A stretch of DNA of 23,168 nt from an uncultured Lachnospiraceae bacterium (GTDB taxonomy: Bacteria > Bacillota > Clostridia > Lachnospirales > Lachnospiraceae). Location: NCBI GenBank assembly GCA_900551235.1, contig URUU01000037.1, positions 1-23,168 on the forward strand. Reading direction: 5' to 3'. The notes beneath the pieces are model-generated. The model ran no database searches, had not been told where the DNA came from, and was given only the letters and a program-made list of their open reading frames with translations. Each line of letters opens with the position of its first letter. The first letter of the stretch is position 1. A program made the position numbers and the translations under genes. Shown in pieces: positions 9,901-16,608 of this stretch.

Positions 9901-10758
9901 GCGCAGCAGAAGTTTTTTATTAAACTTATAGCGTCCGACTTTTGCAAGATCATATCTTCTCGGATCAAAGAACATACTTGTGATCAGGCTCTCTGCACTG
10001 TCAACTGCCAGCGGCTCACCCGGACGGATCTTTTTGTACAGTTCCAGCAGACCTTCCTGATAACTTTCAGAAGTATCTTTTGTAAGGCTGGCAAGGATCT
10101 TCGGTTCTTCCCCGAACAGATCGATAATCTCCGCATTTGTTCCATAACCAAGTGCACGGATCAGTACGGTAATTGGTACCTTTCTGGTTCTATCTACACG
10201 AACATAGAAAATGTCATTGGAGTCTGTCTCATATTCCAACCATGCACCACGGTTTGGAATAACAGTAGCAGAATACAGTTTTTTACCCAATTTATCATGT
10301 GCGATTGCATAATAGATGCCCGGAGAACGTACAAGCTGACTGACGATTACTCGCTCTGCACCGTTGATCACGAAAGTGCCGGTTGCAGTCATCAAAGGAA
10401 GATCCCCCATGAAGATCTCATGCTCATTGATCTCATCGTTCTCTTTGTTATGAAGCCTTACTTTCACTTTCAAAGGTGCTGCATATGTTGCGTCACGTTC
10501 TTTACATTCTTCGATTGAATATTTTACGTCATCTTCGCACAGCGTGAAATCCACAAATTCCAGGCTCAGCTTTCCACTATAGTCTGTAATCGGTGAGATA
10601 TCATCAAAAACTTCTTTGAGTCCGGAATCCAGGAACCATTTATAAGAGTCCACCTGTACCTCAATGAGGTTAGGCATCTCAAGAACCTCTTTCTGTCTGG
10701 AATAACTCATACGGAAGCCTTTACCGCTTTTAATAGGACGTATTCTGTTTTTCTCCAT
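6919..10758 (-). CDS. rpoB: DNA-directed RNA polymerase subunit beta
   Basis: This is the beta subunit of RNA polymerase, 1279 aa and complete. The rifampicin-binding cluster is at about 487-520 (FFGSSQLSQFMDQNNPL, then HKRRLSALGPGGL). The three commonest resistance positions are wild type: Asp496, His506 and Ser511, equivalent to E. coli 516, 526 and 531. The IETPEGPNIGL block follows at 541, and GDKMAGRHGNKG and the C-terminal clamp region are present. The protein ends with an acidic tail, making it slightly longer than the 1193-aa B. subtilis protein. The ATG has an AGGGGTGA site upstream. The gene has its own promoter and a structured leader downstream of the rplL terminator, and is followed closely by rpoC. 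Confidence 0.99.
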   Translation of the reverse strand: MEKNRIRPIKSGKGFRMSYSRQKEVLEMPNLIEVQVDSYKWFLDSGLKEVFDDISPITDYSGKLSLEFVDFTLCEDDVKYSIEECKERDATYAAPLKVKVRLHNKENDEINEHEIFMGDLPLMTATGTFVINGAERVIVSQLVRSPGIYYAIAHDKLGKKLYSATVIPNRGAWLEYETDSNDIFYVRVDRTRKVPITVLIRALGYGTNAEIIDLFGEEPKILASLTKDTSESYQEGLLELYKKIRPGEPLAVDSAESLITSMFFDPRRYDLAKVGRYKFNKKLLLRNRICGHILAEDVVDGFTGEILAEAGSKVDKVLANKIQNAGVPFVWIETEQRNVKVLSNLMVELGEWVDFDPASVGVTELVYYPVLQKILEENTNDEDIKDAIHKNIHELIPKHITKEDIFASINYNMHLEYGIGHDDDIDHLGNRRIRAVGELLQNQYRIGLSRLERVVRERMTTQDLEGISPQSLINIKPVTAAVKEFFGSSQLSQFMDQNNPLGELTHKRRLSALGPGGLSRDRAGFEVRDVHYSHYGRMCPIETPEGPNIGLINSLASYAKINEYGFIEAPYRKIDKTDPKNPRVTDEVVYMTADEEDNYHVAQANEALDGEGHFLRKNVSGRYREETQEYERHMFDYMDVSPKMVFSVATALIPFLQNDDANRALMGSNMQRQAVPLLTTEAPAVGTGMEEKTAVDSGVCVVSKKNGTIECSESKRIVVRNDDGTRDEYHLTKFSRSNQSNCYNQRPIVFKGDRVAAGQVIADGPSTSNGEIALGKNPLIGFMTWEGYNYEDAVLLSERLVMNDVYTSVHIEEYEAEARDTKLGPEEITRDVPGVGDEALKDLDERGIIRVGAEVRAGDILVGKVTPKGETELTAEERLLRAIFGEKAREVRDTSLKVPHGEYGIVVDAKVFTRENGDELAPGVNQSVRIYIAQKRKISVGDKMAGRHGNKGVVSRVLPVEDMPFLPNGRPLDIVLNPLGVPSRMNIGQVLEIHLSLAAKALGFNISTPVFDGANEVDIMDTLDLANDYVNLEWEEFEKKHGDELLPEVLQYLYDNRDHRALWKGVPLSRDGKVRLRDGRTGEYFDSPVTIGHMHYLKLHHLVDDKIHARSTGPYSLVTQQPLGGKAQFGGQRFGEMEVWALEAYGASYTLQEILTVKSDDVVGRVKTYEAIIKGENIPEPGIPESFKVLIKELQSLGLDVKVLKEDQTEVELMETVDYGDTDLRSVIEGDKGYNRNEESFGEYGYTKQEFEGDELVDVQEESTPDDTVFSPDEVFEEE

Positions 10759-10786
10759 TGACGTTTCACCCCTGTTCTTTCTATCT

Positions 10787-10845
10787 AAAAAATTCGAGTA
10801 TCACTTTTAGCACTTTTGGGCATAGTTATACCAAAAGGCATACTC
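10787..10845 (-). promoter_or_regulatory. Hairpin with T-tract in the rpoB leader (possible attenuator)
   Basis: On the minus strand an outer stem GAGTAT/ATACTC (10840-10845 with 10796-10801) encloses an inner stem CTTTTGG/CCAAAAG (10831-10837 with 10813-10819). A run of six T (10787-10792) follows shortly after. It lies wholly within the predicted 5' untranslated region of rpoB, about 30-90 nt before the start codon. I do not recognise a named leader family. Confidence 0.5.
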
Positions 10846-10865
10846 TTCACAATAGTGCATTTTTC

Positions 10866-10894
10866 ATATTATCACGTTCTCTTGTCAATGTCAA
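10866..10894 (-). promoter_or_regulatory. Promoter of rpoB-rpoC
   Basis: A perfect -35 TTGACA (10889-10894) lies 17 bp from the -10 TAATAT (10866-10871), which has an extended TG just upstream. A second TTGACA overlaps immediately downstream of the first. With the terminator after rplL, this makes rpoBC at least partly an independent unit. Confidence 0.75.
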
Positions 10895-10951
10895 GTGTCT
10901 TTTTCGATGTCTGCTCAAGGCACTATATTCTGTTCTTCTCATCTCCATAAT

Positions 10952-10980
10952 AAAAACCGGCCGGGAATTCTCCCGACCGG
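10952..10980 (-). terminator. Rho-independent terminator between rplL and rpoB
   Basis: On the minus strand a stem of about 10 bp (CCGGTCGGGA with TCCCGGCCGG, one G-U pair, 10957-10980) with a small loop is followed by TTTTT. It may end or attenuate transcripts from the rplJL promoter before rpoB. Confidence 0.9.
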
Positions 10981-11010
10981 CATATCATCTGTTTCAAAAA
11001 GCAGTTACAA

Positions 11011-11385
11011 TTATTTAAGAGTAACTTTTGCTCCTTCTGCTTCCAGTTTTGTTTTGATGTCTTCTGCTTCTGCTTTAGATGCAGCTTCTTTCAGAACCTT
11101 AGGTGCTCCGTCAACTACTGCTTTTGCTTCTTTCAGTCCCAGACCAGTTACTTCACGAACAACTTTGATAACTTTAACTTTGTTAGCACCAACTTCTGTC
11201 AGTTCTACGTCAAACTCATCTTTTTCTTCGGCTGCTGCTTCACCAGCACCTGCTGCTGCAACTACAACACCTGCTGCTGCAGATACACCAAACTCTTCCT
11301 CACATGCTTTTACTAAATCATTTAACTCTAATACAGATAACTCTTTGATAGCTTCGATAAATTCAGCTGTTGTCAATTTTGCCAT
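11011..11385 (-). CDS. rplL: 50S ribosomal protein L7/L12
   Basis: L7/L12 forms the multi-copy flexible stalk of the large subunit that recruits and stimulates translational GTPases. The product is 124 aa. An N-terminal dimerisation domain (MAKLTTAEFIEAIKELSV) is followed by an alanine-rich hinge at about 39-57 and the conserved C-terminal domain with KVKVIKVVREVTGLGLKEAK. The ATG at 11383-11385 is preceded by GGAGG; an upstream in-frame ATG five codons earlier overlaps that ribosome binding site and is rejected. It follows rplJ by 70 nt and is followed by a terminator. Confidence 0.98.
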   Translation of the reverse strand: MAKLTTAEFIEAIKELSVLELNDLVKACEEEFGVSAAAGVVVAAAGAGEAAAEEKDEFDVELTEVGANKVKVIKVVREVTGLGLKEAKAVVDGAPKVLKEAASKAEAEDIKTKLEAEGAKVTLK

Positions 11386-11455
11386 TTTATTTTCCTCCAT
11401 TATTTTTATTTATCAGGCGGCATCCTCTATGCGGCCTCTGTGATAATTCTTATTC

Positions 11456-11947
11456 TTATGCTTCTTCCTGTTTCTCTGCGATCTGGCTGATAACGCGTGC
11501 AAAGTTTGCGATCGGAGACTGGATGCTTCCAAGCAGCTTGCCCAGCAGTTCGTCTCTTGAAGGAATGCTTGCCAGTGCTGTAATACCTGCCTCATCGTAG
11601 TAAGCGTCTTCTACAACACCTGCAACGAGTTTCAGTGCTTTCACATCTTTTGCATATTTAGCCAGGATTCTTGCAGGAGCAGTTGCATCATCTTTGCTGA
11701 TAGCGATTGCGTTTGGTCCTTCCAGATGTTTGCAAAGTTCTTCACAAGGTGTACCTTTGAATGCAAAGTTCATCATTGTATTTTTGTAAACTTTGTAAGA
11801 AACACCAGCTTCTCTCAGCTCTTTACGCATTGCAGTATCCTGCTCTACCGTAATTCCGCTGTAAGTAACCAGTACGATGGAAGCCGCGTCTTTGATTGCC
11901 TCACTGATCTCTGCCACGATCGGCTGTTTCTGTTCTACTTTTGCCAT
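11456..11947 (-). CDS. rplJ: 50S ribosomal protein L10
   Basis: L10 anchors the L7/L12 dimers to 23S rRNA at the stalk base. The 163-aa product starts MAKVEQKQPIV and includes the conserved LVTYSGITVEQ block near residues 26-36, VYKNTMMNFAF at about 53-63 and the GxxL-rich C-terminal helix that binds L12. The ATG is preceded by AAGGAGGT. The gene is first in a two-gene rplJ-rplL unit behind its own promoter and an L10-type RNA leader. Binding of L10 (with L12) to such a leader is the known feedback mechanism in this family. Confidence 0.98.
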   Translation of the reverse strand: MAKVEQKQPIVAEISEAIKDAASIVLVTYSGITVEQDTAMRKELREAGVSYKVYKNTMMNFAFKGTPCEELCKHLEGPNAIAISKDDATAPARILAKYAKDVKALKLVAGVVEDAYYDEAGITALASIPSRDELLGKLLGSIQSPIANFARVISQIAEKQEEA

Positions 11948-12039
11948 TAACTTTTACCTCCTTATAGATTCTGCCCGGTGCGTTTTCAAAAAACTCACCA
12001 CTGAATATTCTGGGAGGAATTCTTTTCATGTTTAACAAT

Positions 12040-12074
12040 GAAAAAACCTCTCTGTCAACCAACAGAGAGGTTTT
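12040..12074 (-). terminator. Attenuator terminator of the rplJ-rplL leader
   Basis: On the minus strand AAAACCTCTCTGT pairs with ACAGAGAGGTTTT (12043-12074) around a short loop, and the T-run continues into TTTTTT. Position directly after the L10 leader and about 95 nt before rplJ is as expected for an L10-controlled attenuator. Confidence 0.9.
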
Positions 12075-12160
12075 GTAATCATTCTCTTAAGAATTCTTCA
12101 CTCCTCGGCAGGCGTTTTAACCTTATGCCTAACGGCACCTGCTGTCTCTGGCAGTTTTCT
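12075..12160 (-). ncRNA. Ribosomal protein L10 leader (autoregulatory mRNA element)
   Basis: The minus-strand transcript carries the strongly conserved core of Firmicutes L10 leaders: GCCAGAGACAGCAGGTGCC (12134-12152), then GGCATAAGG and CCTGCCGAGGAG (12107-12128 region). CAGGTGCC and the later CCTGCC/GGC segments form the kink-turn-like helix family to which L10(L12)4 binds. It lies between the promoter and the attenuator hairpin, the expected order. Confidence 0.85.
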
Positions 12161-12165
12161 GTAAA

Positions 12166-12195
12166 ACTATATCACATCTGCCGCCACACTGTCAA
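12166..12195 (-). promoter_or_regulatory. Promoter of rplJ-rplL
   Basis: A perfect -35 TTGACA (12190-12195) and a -10 TATAGT (12166-12171) are spaced by 18 bp. The -35 box begins only 16 bp after the stop codon of the upstream glycosidase gene. Confidence 0.85.
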
Positions 12196-12211
12196 GGATT
12201 TTTTGAAAATA

Positions 12212-15200
12212 TCAATATTTCTTTTTAACAACTTTTGACCAGTTACTTGTCACTTTTCGTCCGTTCACTTTTTTATAAGTTTTAATCTTATAATAATATG
12301 TTTTTCCTTTGCGTGCTTTCTTGTCCACATAGCTTTGTGTTTTTCCTTTTGTAACTGTATGGATCTTTTTATATCCCTTATTTTTCTTTGTAGAACGATA
12401 GATATAATAGCCATTTGCTCCGGAAACTTTTTTCCACTTGATCTGGATTCCTTTTTTCGTTGCTTTGGCTTTTACATTTTTTGCCGCTTTCGGTTTTGCC
12501 ACATTTGATGCAGCCGGTGTCTCCGGTGTTGTTGTTCCAGGTGTTGTTCCAGGTGTTGTTCCAGGCGTTGTTGTTCCCGGTGTTACTTTGTCCGTGTCTT
12601 TTGTAGACCCACTTTCATTTCCACCCGGCGGTGTAACCTTTTCTATTTTAAATTTCGCTGTCAGTTCTACATTTTCTGTTACCGTAAATTTGTACTGTGC
12701 TTTATCTGAAACTTTTTCTGTTCCTTTATACCAGCCTTCAAATTTATAGCCTTCATCTGCGGTCGCGGTTACTGTCGTTTCTTTTCCTTTTTCTACAGTT
12801 CCTCCTCCGCTGACTTTTCCGCCTGCTTCTGCCCTCACGCTTACCGTAAAGCTTTCTGTTGGCGGTACTACTTCTCCATCTTTGGCGATCTTAAATGCTG
12901 TGATGGAATGTGGTGCCAGTGTGTATTTCATGGTCTCTTCTGTTGCGGAAACGTTTGTTTTCTGTACCGTCACTTTATCCGGATATGCCTGTGTATTTTC
13001 ATCCAGCACACTTTTAGAAGTCAGATACCACACTTGGATCTCCTTGCCTGTCAGGTCTCTGCCATCCAGTGCAAGATTAATATTCGTAACATCATCTTTG
13101 CTGTTATTAACAACTGTAATATAAGTATTTCCTTCTTCATCTTTGGAGGAAATTGCCTTTACAAGCGGCACTCCATAAGTCTTATAGGTATAGTAAGTAG
13201 AATTCCCTTCTATAGTCTGTCTTACCTGTGTGGTTCCTGTCATGTTATTAAAGATGGAGAACATCTTAGCAGAAGGTGTAGACACAAAATCGGTCGTGCC
13301 ATCACTCTGTTTAATTGCCTGAATGACGCACTGCGAACCGGAGCCAAGATTATCTGCACCGTAAGGATAATCCACCAGACAGTGTTTGTTGATATAAGGT
13401 GTTCCAAATCCTATATAATCGATCATTTCGTTTGCGATATAAACAGCATGTCCAATCGCACGCACAAACTGGGTATTGTGGTTATATACACCAAATTCTG
13501 ACAGAACCGGCACTTTTCCCATACCCGATGCATACTGATTCATGGCATCTACCAAATTTTTCACACGCGACATATTGTGCTCCTGGGAACGTCCAAGCAC
13601 TTTTTCGTAAAACTCCGGATCATTATCTGCGATGACTCCGTTTGTATCACTGTACGGATGGATGACAACGCCGTCATAATAAGCATTATAATCTTTTGCT
13701 GCCATCTTCTTCACGAAGGATACCTGCTCACCACTTCCACAATAAACCTGAATATCCATATGAAGTTGTTCTGCAATCTGTTTCATTGCCTGATAATACG
13801 CTTTGAATCCATCACGATCACTCTGGTAAGCTGCCGTGATTGCCTGACCAGACTGCGGAATATTTCCATTTGTTCCATCACCAAAGGTGATCTTTCCGGT
13901 TGTTTCATCTACGGTGCAGACATTCTTTGCTCCCTGTCCTTCCAGAGAAGCTACAATCTGCCACTGGGTTCCGCCGACATAAACAGATACCGAACCTTCC
14001 ACTGCAGGTGCATAACGCACATAATGCACCTGGTTTGCTGTTCCGTCACTGTTCGTCGCGACATCTCTCCAGTCTTCTTCCTGAACAGTTCTGGTATTCT
14101 TGTCAAAACTCATACGACCGCCATCAATATAAGTATCCATCCAGTTTGTGCCGCTTGCCCTGCCGTCCATCCAGTAGGTCTGTCTGTAATAACCGATTTC
14201 ATTTCCGATTTCAAAACGTGTCACACCGTAAGGCTCCGGATGACCATTTTTGGCACGCACTTCTGCCCAGTCTACACCACCGTTTGGATTCGTTGCATCA
14301 CCGTCTGCCGGTGCATTCAAGTACTCGAACAGGTCTGCCGCATCTGCTGCGCTTCCCTGTCCCATGCCATAAACCCAGACTGCTTCTGCGCCGATATCAT
14401 CATAAATCCATGTCATTGCTTCATCCAATCCAAAATTTGGTGTGATCGGATCAGATGTTTCCGGCAGTCCGTGAACGGTTTTCTTTCTCTTTTCTGCCGG
14501 CCCGATGCTTCGTTTCCAGTCAAACAGATTCGACACCGTTCCACCCGGATAACGTATCGATCCGAACTTTGCTTCTTTTACATAAGTATTAAATTTATCT
14601 TCAATTTTCTTTTCCGTTGCATTCCATGAGCTGTAACCATTATTGTGATAACGATGATTGATACCGAACATTGCCCTCGATATTTCCCTTAACTCATCTG
14701 AAGTATCTACTTTGATATCCACATTTGGAGTTGCTTTGGCAGAATGAAGATCATAAATACTCTTAACCTGCTCCTGTGTCAGGACTTTTTTATAATAGCG
14801 AACTTCATCCATATATCCTTTAAATCCAGTGGTTGCTGTTGCATTTTTATGATTCCCGATCAGCAGATCAGTCATGGCATTGACAAAATCTCCACTCATA
14901 GAATTTTCATTAACCAGTTTTCCATCAATATAGAACTGTGCCTTTTTCGTTGCATGGTTACTTGTAAATACCACATGTGTCCATTTGCCGCCGGAAACCG
15001 ACTTTTCACTGAGGGAATCACTGGCAGTCAGAAACGTACCAAGTTTCATATTCGAATCCAGATAAAGAATACTTCTTCCGGTTCCTGTCTGCTGAAACAG
15101 ATATTTTTTATCCGTTGTACCGCTGAACATATCACTGTCACACTTGATCCATGCCATCAGTGTAATGTCATCTGCAGCAGCATTGACTGCACTTGCCAGT

Positions 15201-15514
15201 TTTATGGAAGAACCTGATTTTCCGTCAAAATATGCTGCACTTCCTGAAACTCCTTCGTTCTCTTTCTTTGTCACTCCATTGCCCTGAGCAGTAATGCTCA
15301 GGGAAGAATCCGATACACTGTTTGCTGCCAGACTGTCGTCAAACTGCAAATACGCAGTCAGACCTTCGGTCAGACCCTCTGTACTTTCTTCCGCCGCGAA
15401 AACTTCTGTGTATGTTCCCATCTGAGGCACCACAGATGCCGCGCTGACACACAGTACTGTCATTATACAGGCTGTCCTTTTTGCCATATTACTCCATGCT
15501 TTTTTTCCTGTCAT
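12212..15514 (-). CDS. Secreted multidomain glycoside hydrolase (alpha-L-arabinofuranosidase-like, clan GH-A)
   Basis: An extracellular polysaccharide-degrading enzyme of 1100 aa. Order: signal peptide (1-40, probable cut after VFA); LamG/concanavalin-like carbohydrate-binding domain (about 50-257); catalytic domain (about 265-880) with RYPGG at 321, FEIGNEIG at 434-441 (Glu439 as likely acid/base), VIHPYS near 617 and LSEFG at 671-675 (Glu673 as likely nucleophile). An InlB-like/bacterial repeat domain (about 888-957, ending TAKFKI), a Thr-Pro-Gly linker (978-1000) and a lysine-rich FN3 domain (about 1007-1100) follow. The motifs resemble GH51-type arabinofuranosidases, but the substrate is inferred. 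Residues 505-565 form an unusual insertion. No LPXTG anchor is seen. The ATG at 15512-15514 follows CAGGAGG; 42 extra in-frame upstream residues precede the signal peptide and are rejected. It interrupts the rplA-rplJ junction. Confidence 0.8.
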   Translation of the reverse strand: MTGKKAWSNMAKRTACIMTVLCVSAASVVPQMGTYTEVFAAEESTEGLTEGLTAYLQFDDSLAANSVSDSSLSITAQGNGVTKKENEGVSGSAAYFDGKSGSSIKLASAVNAAADDITLMAWIKCDSDMFSGTTDKKYLFQQTGTGRSILYLDSNMKLGTFLTASDSLSEKSVSGGKWTHVVFTSNHATKKAQFYIDGKLVNENSMSGDFVNAMTDLLIGNHKNATATTGFKGYMDEVRYYKKVLTQEQVKSIYDLHSAKATPNVDIKVDTSDELREISRAMFGINHRYHNNGYSSWNATEKKIEDKFNTYVKEAKFGSIRYPGGTVSNLFDWKRSIGPAEKRKKTVHGLPETSDPITPNFGLDEAMTWIYDDIGAEAVWVYGMGQGSAADAADLFEYLNAPADGDATNPNGGVDWAEVRAKNGHPEPYGVTRFEIGNEIGYYRQTYWMDGRASGTNWMDTYIDGGRMSFDKNTRTVQEEDWRDVATNSDGTANQVHYVRYAPAVEGSVSVYVGGTQWQIVASLEGQGAKNVCTVDETTGKITFGDGTNGNIPQSGQAITAAYQSDRDGFKAYYQAMKQIAEQLHMDIQVYCGSGEQVSFVKKMAAKDYNAYYDGVVIHPYSDTNGVIADNDPEFYEKVLGRSQEHNMSRVKNLVDAMNQYASGMGKVPVLSEFGVYNHNTQFVRAIGHAVYIANEMIDYIGFGTPYINKHCLVDYPYGADNLGSGSQCVIQAIKQSDGTTDFVSTPSAKMFSIFNNMTGTTQVRQTIEGNSTYYTYKTYGVPLVKAISSKDEEGNTYITVVNNSKDDVTNINLALDGRDLTGKEIQVWYLTSKSVLDENTQAYPDKVTVQKTNVSATEETMKYTLAPHSITAFKIAKDGEVVPPTESFTVSVRAEAGGKVSGGGTVEKGKETTVTATADEGYKFEGWYKGTEKVSDKAQYKFTVTENVELTAKFKIEKVTPPGGNESGSTKDTDKVTPGTTTPGTTPGTTPGTTTPETPAASNVAKPKAAKNVKAKATKKGIQIKWKKVSGANGYYIYRSTKKNKGYKKIHTVTKGKTQSYVDKKARKGKTYYYKIKTYKKVNGRKVTSNWSKVVKKKY
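12515..12583 (-). repeat. Thr-Pro-Gly linker repeat in the glycosidase gene
   Basis: Codons 978-1000 encode repeated TPGTT/TPGTTT units. The DNA is a tandem array of a 12-nt unit (plus strand GGTGTTGTTCCA) with a few 3-nt additions, a structure prone to length change. It links the bacterial repeat domain to the FN3 domain. Confidence 0.85.
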
Positions 15515-15574
15515 AAAATCCTCCTGTTTTTTAAATTTCAAGAATGGCTCTGGCATTCCTGATAAAAGGTGTGC

Positions 15575-15591
15575 GTCATGCATTGCATGAC
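15575..15591. promoter_or_regulatory. 17-bp palindrome upstream of the glycosidase gene (candidate operator)
   Basis: GTCATGCA and TGCATGAC are perfect inverted arms around one central base, starting 61 bp upstream of the chosen start codon and downstream of the predicted promoter. It has the form of a dimeric regulator site. No cognate regulator is visible in the window. Confidence 0.4.
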
Positions 15592-15691
15592 ATATTCTTC
15601 TGTGCAGATTTACTAAAACAAACCCGTTTTTCAGTAACAACAGATGTAAAATTTCCTCCTTGATTTCATATTTGTTTTACATCATGTTATT

Positions 15692-15721
15692 ATCTTACCA
15701 TAAAAGTCAGTAAAAAAACAA
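15692..15721 (-). promoter_or_regulatory. Possible promoter of the glycosidase gene
   Basis: A poor -35 TTGTTT (15716-15721) and a -10-like TAAGAT (15692-15697), with overlapping TAATAA just beyond, are spaced by 18 bp in an AT-rich stretch after the rplA terminator. Some promoter is expected here, but the exact boxes are uncertain. Confidence 0.35.
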
Positions 15722-15756
15722 TCAGATTTTAGCAGTTTTATGTTTTTTTATAAATT

Positions 15757-15796
15757 TTAAAAAAGGCCGCTGTACCGATCAATCGATACAGCGGCC
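15757..15796 (-). terminator. Rho-independent terminator after rplA
   Basis: On the minus strand GGCCGCTGTATCG pairs with CGGTACAGCGGCC (15765-15796) around a short loop and is followed by TTTTTTAA. It is strong and ends the rpmG-to-rplA unit, so the downstream glycosidase is not simply part of the ribosomal operon. Confidence 0.95.
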
Positions 15797-15819
15797 TCTG
15801 CTCGCCTTGCAAACTTGAA

Positions 15820-16512
15820 TTAAACCAGTTTTACCGGATTCAGTTTTACGCCCGGTCCCATAGTAGGAGCGATCGTAACACTTCTCAGGTACTGACCTTT
15901 CAGTGTGCTTGGTTTTGCTTTATTAATTGCATCAATAAGCGTCTGGAAGTTTTCGCGCAATGCATCCTCTTCGAAGGAAGCTTTTCCAAGTGGCACATGG
16001 ATAATGTTATTCTTGTCCAATCTGTACTCAATCTTACCAGCTTTGATATCAGCGATAGCTTTTGTTACGTCCATAGTAACTGTACCAGCCTTCGGGTTTG
16101 GCATCAGTCCTTTAGGACCAAGTACACGACCCAGACGGCCTACAACACCCATCATATCCGGGGTTGCTACTACTACGTCAAAATCCAGCCATCCTTCATT
16201 CTGGATCTTCGGGATCAGTTCTTCTCCGCCTACATAATCAGCACCTGCTGCCTGAGCTTCGTCTGCTTTTGCGTTTTTAGCGAATACCAGAACACGAACT
16301 GTTTTACCTGTTCCATGAGGCAGAACTACTGCACCACGGATCTGCTGATCTGCGTGACGTCCGTCACATCCTGTTTTGATATGAGCTTCGATTGTTTCAT
16401 CAAATTTTGCAACAGCAACTTTCTTTACTAAAGAAATTGCTTCTGGAATATCATAGAGAGTTGCACGGTCAACTGCTTTCGCAGCCTCTACGTATTTCTT
16501 TCCTCGTTTCAT
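15820..16512 (-). CDS. rplA: 50S ribosomal protein L1
   Basis: L1 forms the mobile L1 stalk near the ribosomal E site and in many bacteria represses translation of its own operon. The product is 230 aa, full family length. It begins MKRGKKYVEAAK and contains the signature region with MGVVGRLGRVLGPKGLMPNPKAG-type sequence (about 120-143) and a C-terminal domain ending MGPGVKLNPVKLV. The ATG follows AGGAGGT. It comes 96 nt after rplK and is preceded by a hairpin resembling the one before rplK, a likely L1 target. A strong terminator follows. Confidence 0.99.
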   Translation of the reverse strand: MKRGKKYVEAAKAVDRATLYDIPEAISLVKKVAVAKFDETIEAHIKTGCDGRHADQQIRGAVVLPHGTGKTVRVLVFAKNAKADEAQAAGADYVGGEELIPKIQNEGWLDFDVVVATPDMMGVVGRLGRVLGPKGLMPNPKAGTVTMDVTKAIADIKAGKIEYRLDKNNIIHVPLGKASFEEDALRENFQTLIDAINKAKPSTLKGQYLRSVTIAPTMGPGVKLNPVKLV

Positions 16513-16521
16513 ATTAAATAA

Positions 16522-16556
16522 CCTCCTGGTGGTATTTGCGGGAATATCCCTCCCAC
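16522..16556 (-). promoter_or_regulatory. Putative L1-binding hairpin before rplA
   Basis: On the minus strand GTGG (16553-16556) pairs with CCAC (16529-16532) outside an inner stem GGGA/TCCC, leaving an asymmetric internal loop with GCAAATA on one side. The AGGAGGT ribosome binding site follows directly. The same layout precedes rplK. The helix-asymmetric loop-helix form is that of L1 targets in rRNA and mRNA. Confidence 0.55.
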
Positions 16557-16608
16557 GTTTTTTCGTTTACGGAACTGCAAGCTTGTTGTGAAGCCTGTAT
16601 GAAATGAA

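Larger units (their letters stand above)
15515..15819. other. Intergenic region between rplA and the glycosidase gene
   Basis: The 305-bp gap contains no gene. It holds the rplA terminator, a weak promoter, a Shine-Dalgarno-like AAGGAGG with no start codon at normal spacing (15655-15661 on the minus strand) and a 17-bp palindrome close to the glycosidase start. Confidence 0.6.

Noticed and set aside
12525..12585. Short tandem repeats as a CRISPR array
   Set aside because: The 12-nt units are in frame and encode a Thr-Pro-Gly linker; there are no spacers.
15515..15640. Glycosidase start at the upstream TTG (42 extra residues)
   Set aside because: It would place 42 non-conserved residues before a good signal peptide; the ATG at 15514 has a proper AGGAGG site.
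15615..15640. Possible catabolite-repression (cre) site before the glycosidase
   Set aside because: TGAAAAACG has one extra base relative to the cre half-site spacing and the other half is poor.
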